A DNA stretch of 64,000 bases from Corynebacterium tuberculostearicum (lineage in GTDB: Bacteria > Actinomycetota > Actinomycetes > Mycobacteriales > Mycobacteriaceae), in the NCBI RefSeq assembly GCF_016127015.1, contig NZ_CP065972.1, positions 2,232,001 through 2,296,000 of the forward strand. The letters are read 5' to 3'. Below the pieces are notes generated by a model that was not told where the DNA came from, ran no database searches, and saw only the letters and a list, made by a program, of their open reading frames with translations. Positions 61,057 through 64,000 of this stretch are shown in pieces. Each line of letters begins with the position of its first letter. Position 1 is the first letter of the stretch. Made by a program: the position numbers and the translations under genes.

Positions 61057-61521
61057 ATGACCAACAACCGTGAGATGCACGATCAGCGCCAAGACAACTA
61101 CGCCCTCGATGACACCCTGGCTGGCCGCATCACCCAGGCTGCCGCCGTGGGCATTGCGACCTCCTATCCGGATTGGATCTCGTCCAAGGGCGGTTTGATC
61201 ACCGCGTATACCTTGTCTTTCTTTGGCTTTGGCGCCCTAGTGGCCTATACCAACGCGCACGCCGAGCAGGACGGCGATGAGCCGCGCTCGCCGCAGGATA
61301 GTGCCGATCAAGGCCTCAAGCTGTGGGCTATTTTTGCCGCAGTGGTGCTGCTGCTCATCCTGGGCGGCTGGATGAACGTTGCCCTTTCCCGCCGCATGGT
61401 GAAGTTCCTGCGCAAGCGCGGTGCCAAGCGGCCGTGGACCCTCTTGGGTGCCATTGGTGCGGCGCTGACGTTCCTCATTAGTGAGCTAGAAGCACGGGAT
61501 ATTGCAAAACTAGCTTCCTAA
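61057..61521 (+). CDS. Membrane protein, unknown function
   Basis: The 154-residue protein has a charged N-terminus (MTNNREMHDQRQDNYALDD), a membrane segment near 46-66, an acidic loop with EQDGDEPRSPQDS, a second segment near 92-113, and a third near 127-145. No family is visible. It starts 28 bases from the divergent acidic protein gene, and the frame that runs from 60862 is mostly antisense to that gene. Confidence 0.7.
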   Translation: MTNNREMHDQRQDNYALDDTLAGRITQAAAVGIATSYPDWISSKGGLITAYTLSFFGFGALVAYTNAHAEQDGDEPRSPQDSADQGLKLWAIFAAVVLLLILGGWMNVALSRRMVKFLRKRGAKRPWTLLGAIGAALTFLISELEARDIAKLAS

Positions 61522-61542
61522 AACTTGCGTATGGTGGGGCTC

Positions 61543-62439
61543 ATGAACGCAGGGGTCACCGATATCGCACAGGCGCGGGCCAAACGCGCCGATAGCGTGG
61601 TATCCCTCAAGCGCGAGCCCCTCACCATCATCTGCCAAGCCGCGAATATTCGCGCCGATGGCGAGGTGCACCGCCAGATTGGTTTTAGCGATGCCCTGAC
61701 CTTTACCGAGCTGCACCGCGTACTGCGCATCTGCTTTGGCCTGCCGGAGGAGGAATCCCCCTGGCACTTTTATGAACACACCGAGGCCCGTGGCCCGCGC
61801 ATCGATCCGGAGCGCCAGGCCTCCGAATTCCTGTGGCGTGAGGGCGATCAAGTCGACTTCGCTTGGGGGCTGTGGGACTTCGAGCTGGTAGTAGCCGAGA
61901 TTTATCCCCGCGATAATGGCACCCCAGAGGCTCTGTGTGTGGGCGGCTCCGGATCGCTCTTTCAGCCCTTTGAGCTGACCAGCGTCAACCGCGAACTGAC
62001 CGGGCAGGAAGTCACCGATGAGGTCTTTTCCGCGGTATCGTCCCCCGTGCGCGATTTGATTGAGCGCACCAAACTCTATGATTTTGTCCCGCTGCTGCAA
62101 GCGATGGACCTGGGCAGGGAAACCGACCTCACACCGCATACTTCCCGCGTGCTCGCCAGCCTGCCGCGCGAGGTGACCCATGAAGGCAAAGACGCTTTTT
62201 GGTCCATGGCGCTTGCCCTATCCTGCATGGGCGGCGCGGAGCTGACCGATTCCGTCGTGGAGACCACCATGGATGCGCTCGGCTGGGTCAATGACGATGG
62301 CACGGCGCTCTCCGGTGCCGACGTGCGGGAGCTGTGTGCGGCGTCGTTGCAGCAATTGGCCGGGATAGGCGCCTATGGCGCCGAATCCGCCGCGCCGGTG
62401 GATCGGTTGGACATGTACCGAGCGCTCTTGCGCGGGTAG
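61543..62439 (+). CDS. pRiA4b ORF-3-like protein
   Basis: The 298-residue protein has an N-terminal domain with FSDALTFTELHRVLRICFGL, then HFYEHTEA and DQVDFAWGLWDFELVVAEI. These resemble the pRiA4b ORF-3 / IS1096-passenger family, in which TLxxLHxxI, HxxxF and YxYDFGDxW motifs recur. The C-terminal half is helical and less conserved. Function is unknown. Start at 61543 has GGTGGGG upstream; earlier start codons at 61525 and 61531 are possible. Confidence 0.65.
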   Translation: MNAGVTDIAQARAKRADSVVSLKREPLTIICQAANIRADGEVHRQIGFSDALTFTELHRVLRICFGLPEEESPWHFYEHTEARGPRIDPERQASEFLWREGDQVDFAWGLWDFELVVAEIYPRDNGTPEALCVGGSGSLFQPFELTSVNRELTGQEVTDEVFSAVSSPVRDLIERTKLYDFVPLLQAMDLGRETDLTPHTSRVLASLPREVTHEGKDAFWSMALALSCMGGAELTDSVVETTMDALGWVNDDGTALSGADVRELCAASLQQLAGIGAYGAESAAPVDRLDMYRALLRG

Positions 62440-62450
62440 GCTACTCACTC

Positions 62451-62891
62451 GTGACTAATTCCGCTGACGACGCCGTAGAAGTAAAGCCCTCATCCACCTC
62501 GCTGCACACCCAGCTAGTGCGTTTTATTTCCGTGGGCGTATTTACCGCCGCCATTGACTACGGTCTCACGCTGCTATTGACCTATCTGGGGCTGCACCGT
62601 TCCGCCGCCAAGGCCATCGGTTGGGTCTTTGGCACCATCGCCGCCTACCTAGCCAATGCGCGGTGGACCTTTGGGGCGAAGGTATCTGGCCGCACGGCCG
62701 CGACCGTGGGCATCTTGTACGCTTCTACCTTTGCGGTCCAAAACTTCCTGTACTGGGTGCTCAATGAGCCGCTTATGGCCCTCGGCTTTGAGGGGGCGGT
62801 GAAAGACACCATCGCCTTCGTCATCGCCCAAGGCGTGGCCACGGTGACCAACTTTGCCATTCAAAGGGCCTTTATCTTTAAGGAAAAATAG
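62451..62891 (+). CDS. GtrA-family membrane protein
   Basis: The 146-residue protein has four membrane segments and the GtrA pattern LVRFISVGVFTAAIDYGLTLLL, then GTIAAYLANARWTF, VQNFLYWVLNEPL and ATVTNFAIQRAFIF. GtrA proteins are thought to flip lipid-linked sugars, and they are common in arabinogalactan clusters. It starts at a GTG 12 bases after the preceding gene. The next gene is a second, frameshifted GtrA copy. Confidence 0.88.
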   Translation: MTNSADDAVEVKPSSTSLHTQLVRFISVGVFTAAIDYGLTLLLTYLGLHRSAAKAIGWVFGTIAAYLANARWTFGAKVSGRTAATVGILYASTFAVQNFLYWVLNEPLMALGFEGAVKDTIAFVIAQGVATVTNFAIQRAFIFKEK

Positions 62892-63385
62892 ATGGCAGCA
62901 GCCTCCCCACGGACGTGGCGCGGCGCGGCCCAGCGGGCTTCGCGCTCGACCAGCCTGCGCGCGCAAAGCGCCAAGTTCGCGGTGACGGGGGCGCGTGCCG
63001 CGCTTATCGACGTCTCCTTAACCTGGCTCCTGCAGATCGGCTTCGGCCTGCTTAGCGCCGACCCCGCCCGTGCGGTGGCTTCATTATCGGTACCTGGGCA
63101 GCCTATCTACTCAATCGCCGCTGGACCTTCCAGGCCGAAGCCACCGCGGTGCGCTTCGCCGGTGTCCTTGCCACCTACGGCGTGACTTTCGTGGTCAATA
63201 TGGTGGCCTATAAGTTCCTTTTTGAGCTTTTCGACGTCCACTGGGAGTGGAACTCGACCCTTTCCCTCGTGGTGGCCTTTGCTATCTCGCAGGGCACCGC
63301 GACCGTGGTGAACTTTGCGGTGCAACGCTGGATTATTTTTAGGAAGGCGGGGGTCAGGGTCGTCGCCAAGCAGGATCCGTCCTAG
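62892..63385 (+). pseudogene. GtrA-family membrane protein, frameshifted
   Basis: The first part (from 62892) reads AQSAKFAVTGARAALIDVSLTWLLQ in one frame. From about 63077 the family pattern continues in another frame as GFIIGTWAAYLLNRRWTF, then FVVNMVAYKFLFELF and GTATVVNFAVQRWIIF to the stop at 63385. The switch point is GTGGCTTC, where one more G would restore the frame. All conserved GtrA elements are otherwise present. It is either a real one-base deletion or a sequencing error. Confidence 0.75.
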
Positions 63386-64000
63386 CCCTGGTTAGGGCGG
63401 CGGAAATCTTCTTGGCGCCCGCGGTTGTGGAGTTTTAGCCATTCGATAAAGCCGGCCGGGTCGTGGCGCTGGACCAAGAAGAACCAGCCAAAGCGGGCAA
63501 ATTCCTGCGGCAGTAGCTTGCGCATACCACGCTGCCACAGCAGGTAACCGCGATTGCGGTAGGTGAAAAAGCGCTTGAACTCGCCCTCTGGGTACTGCGT
63601 GTGCATCTTGCCGCCCAGGATGGGTTTGAACTCATCCGATCCGTCCGGGTGTAGGTAGCTGGTGGTCAGCGCCGTGCCGAAGGAGAGCCCGGAGTTGGCC
63701 AGCCGGCGGTGATATTCCACCTCATCGCCGCGGATAAACAGGCGGTAGTCCGGCACGCCAATGATCTCCATGGCCGCGGCGGAAATCAGCGCACCGTTAA
63801 AAAGCGAGGCGATGCCGGGTAGGAAATCGCCTTCCAGTTCCTCCATTCGGCGGCGCCATACCAGCCCCTGGCGCAGGGGGAAGGCGAGGCGGCCGGGATC
63901 GTCAATATTGCATACCGCCGGGGATACCTCATGCAGGCGGTTGGCTTCGGCCACTCGATACAGCTCCGCTAGTACCGTGTGATCGGCGGGGCGGCCATCA
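63382..64000 (-). CDS. glfT1: Galactofuranosyltransferase GlfT1 (5' part outside window)
   Basis: The frame is open to the end of the window on its upstream side, so only the C-terminal 206 residues are seen. They include GDFLPGIASLFNGALISAAAMEIIGVPDYRLFIRGDEVEYHRRL, the second half of a GT2-family domain with the acidic metal or base residues in RGDEVEYH. This matches galactofuranosyltransferase GlfT1, which starts the galactan on the linker sugar. Its stop overlaps the convergent GtrA gene by four bases. Confidence 0.82.
   Translation of the reverse strand, partial: DGRPADHTVLAELYRVAEANRLHEVSPAVCNIDDPGRLAFPLRQGLVWRRRMEELEGDFLPGIASLFNGALISAAAMEIIGVPDYRLFIRGDEVEYHRRLANSGLSFGTALTTSYLHPDGSDEFKPILGGKMHTQYPEGEFKRFFTYRNRGYLLWQRGMRKLLPQEFARFGWFFLVQRHDPAGFIEWLKLHNRGRQEDFRRPNQG

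Noticed and set aside
1..64000. tRNA, rRNA or CRISPR arrays
   Set aside because: No cloverleaf-like segments, rRNA landmarks or regularly spaced repeats were found by eye; a covariance-model scan would be the decisive test.

Overview
The window comes from a high-GC, mycolic-acid-containing actinobacterium, almost certainly a Corynebacterium. The strongest evidence is the arabinogalactan block at the right end (glfT1, GtrA proteins, dprE1, dprE2, aftA and one long emb). Supporting evidence is a single-chain bacterioferritin-type gene with DtxR-like boxes, the actinobacterial biotin synthase helper BsaP, a DUF222/HNH protein, and CsoR-type copper operators. No rRNA or tRNA genes and no CRISPR array were seen.

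Layout. 1-4233: a copper-resistance segment (5'-truncated copR, copS, a CsoR-type operator, copZ, copB). 4234-5045: a decayed IS6-family element that ends this segment. 5058-14939: chromosomal genes, including a DUF222/HNH protein, a PrsW-family protease coupled to a small exported protein, an unrecognised membrane pair, an M20 peptidase, and bioB-bsaP-sir2 behind a BioQ-like palindrome. 14940-16282: a small accessory patch with a candidate small RNA (promoter, DtxR-like box, terminator) and a copper-type DUF305 lipoprotein with its own CsoR-like operator. 16283-31367: purine salvage (amn plus a phosphoribosyltransferase), SulP, ferritin, HAD, ROK and LOG proteins, a DUF885 peptidase-like protein, AbrB and TauE-type membrane proteins, hrpB, an acetyltransferase, AlkB and an FMN reductase. 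31411-32849: an intact IS3-family element sitting in the loop of what was a transcription terminator. 32892-38873: glycine betaine synthesis from choline (betB, betT, betA). 39184-42846: accessory DNA with cmtR, a metal P-type ATPase, and the remnant of a LysE exporter. 42847-52783: LysE, YbjQ, an LpqC-like esterase, S4, VOC, ATL, an SMR pair, a second PrsW cassette, an M13 peptidase, an esterase and a PepSY protein. 52722-64000: the arabinogalactan block.

How the genes work together. BetT imports choline; BetA and BetB oxidise it to glycine betaine. DprE1 and DprE2 make decaprenyl-phospho-arabinose, which AftA and Emb use on the galactan begun by GlfT1. CopZ and CopB handle copper under CopRS and a CsoR-type repressor. 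BioB with BsaP makes biotin, and the co-transcribed sirtuin resembles SIRT4, suggesting a role in acyl- or biotinyl-lysine removal.

The items most worth attention are the two paralogous cassettes of exported Cys-pair protein plus PrsW protease (6957-8188 and 47000-48433), the bioB-bsaP-sirtuin operon, the candidate iron-linked small RNA near 15048-15160, the IS3 insertion into a terminator loop, a perfect 23-bp GC hairpin between dprE2 and aftA, and a one-base frameshift in the second GtrA gene.
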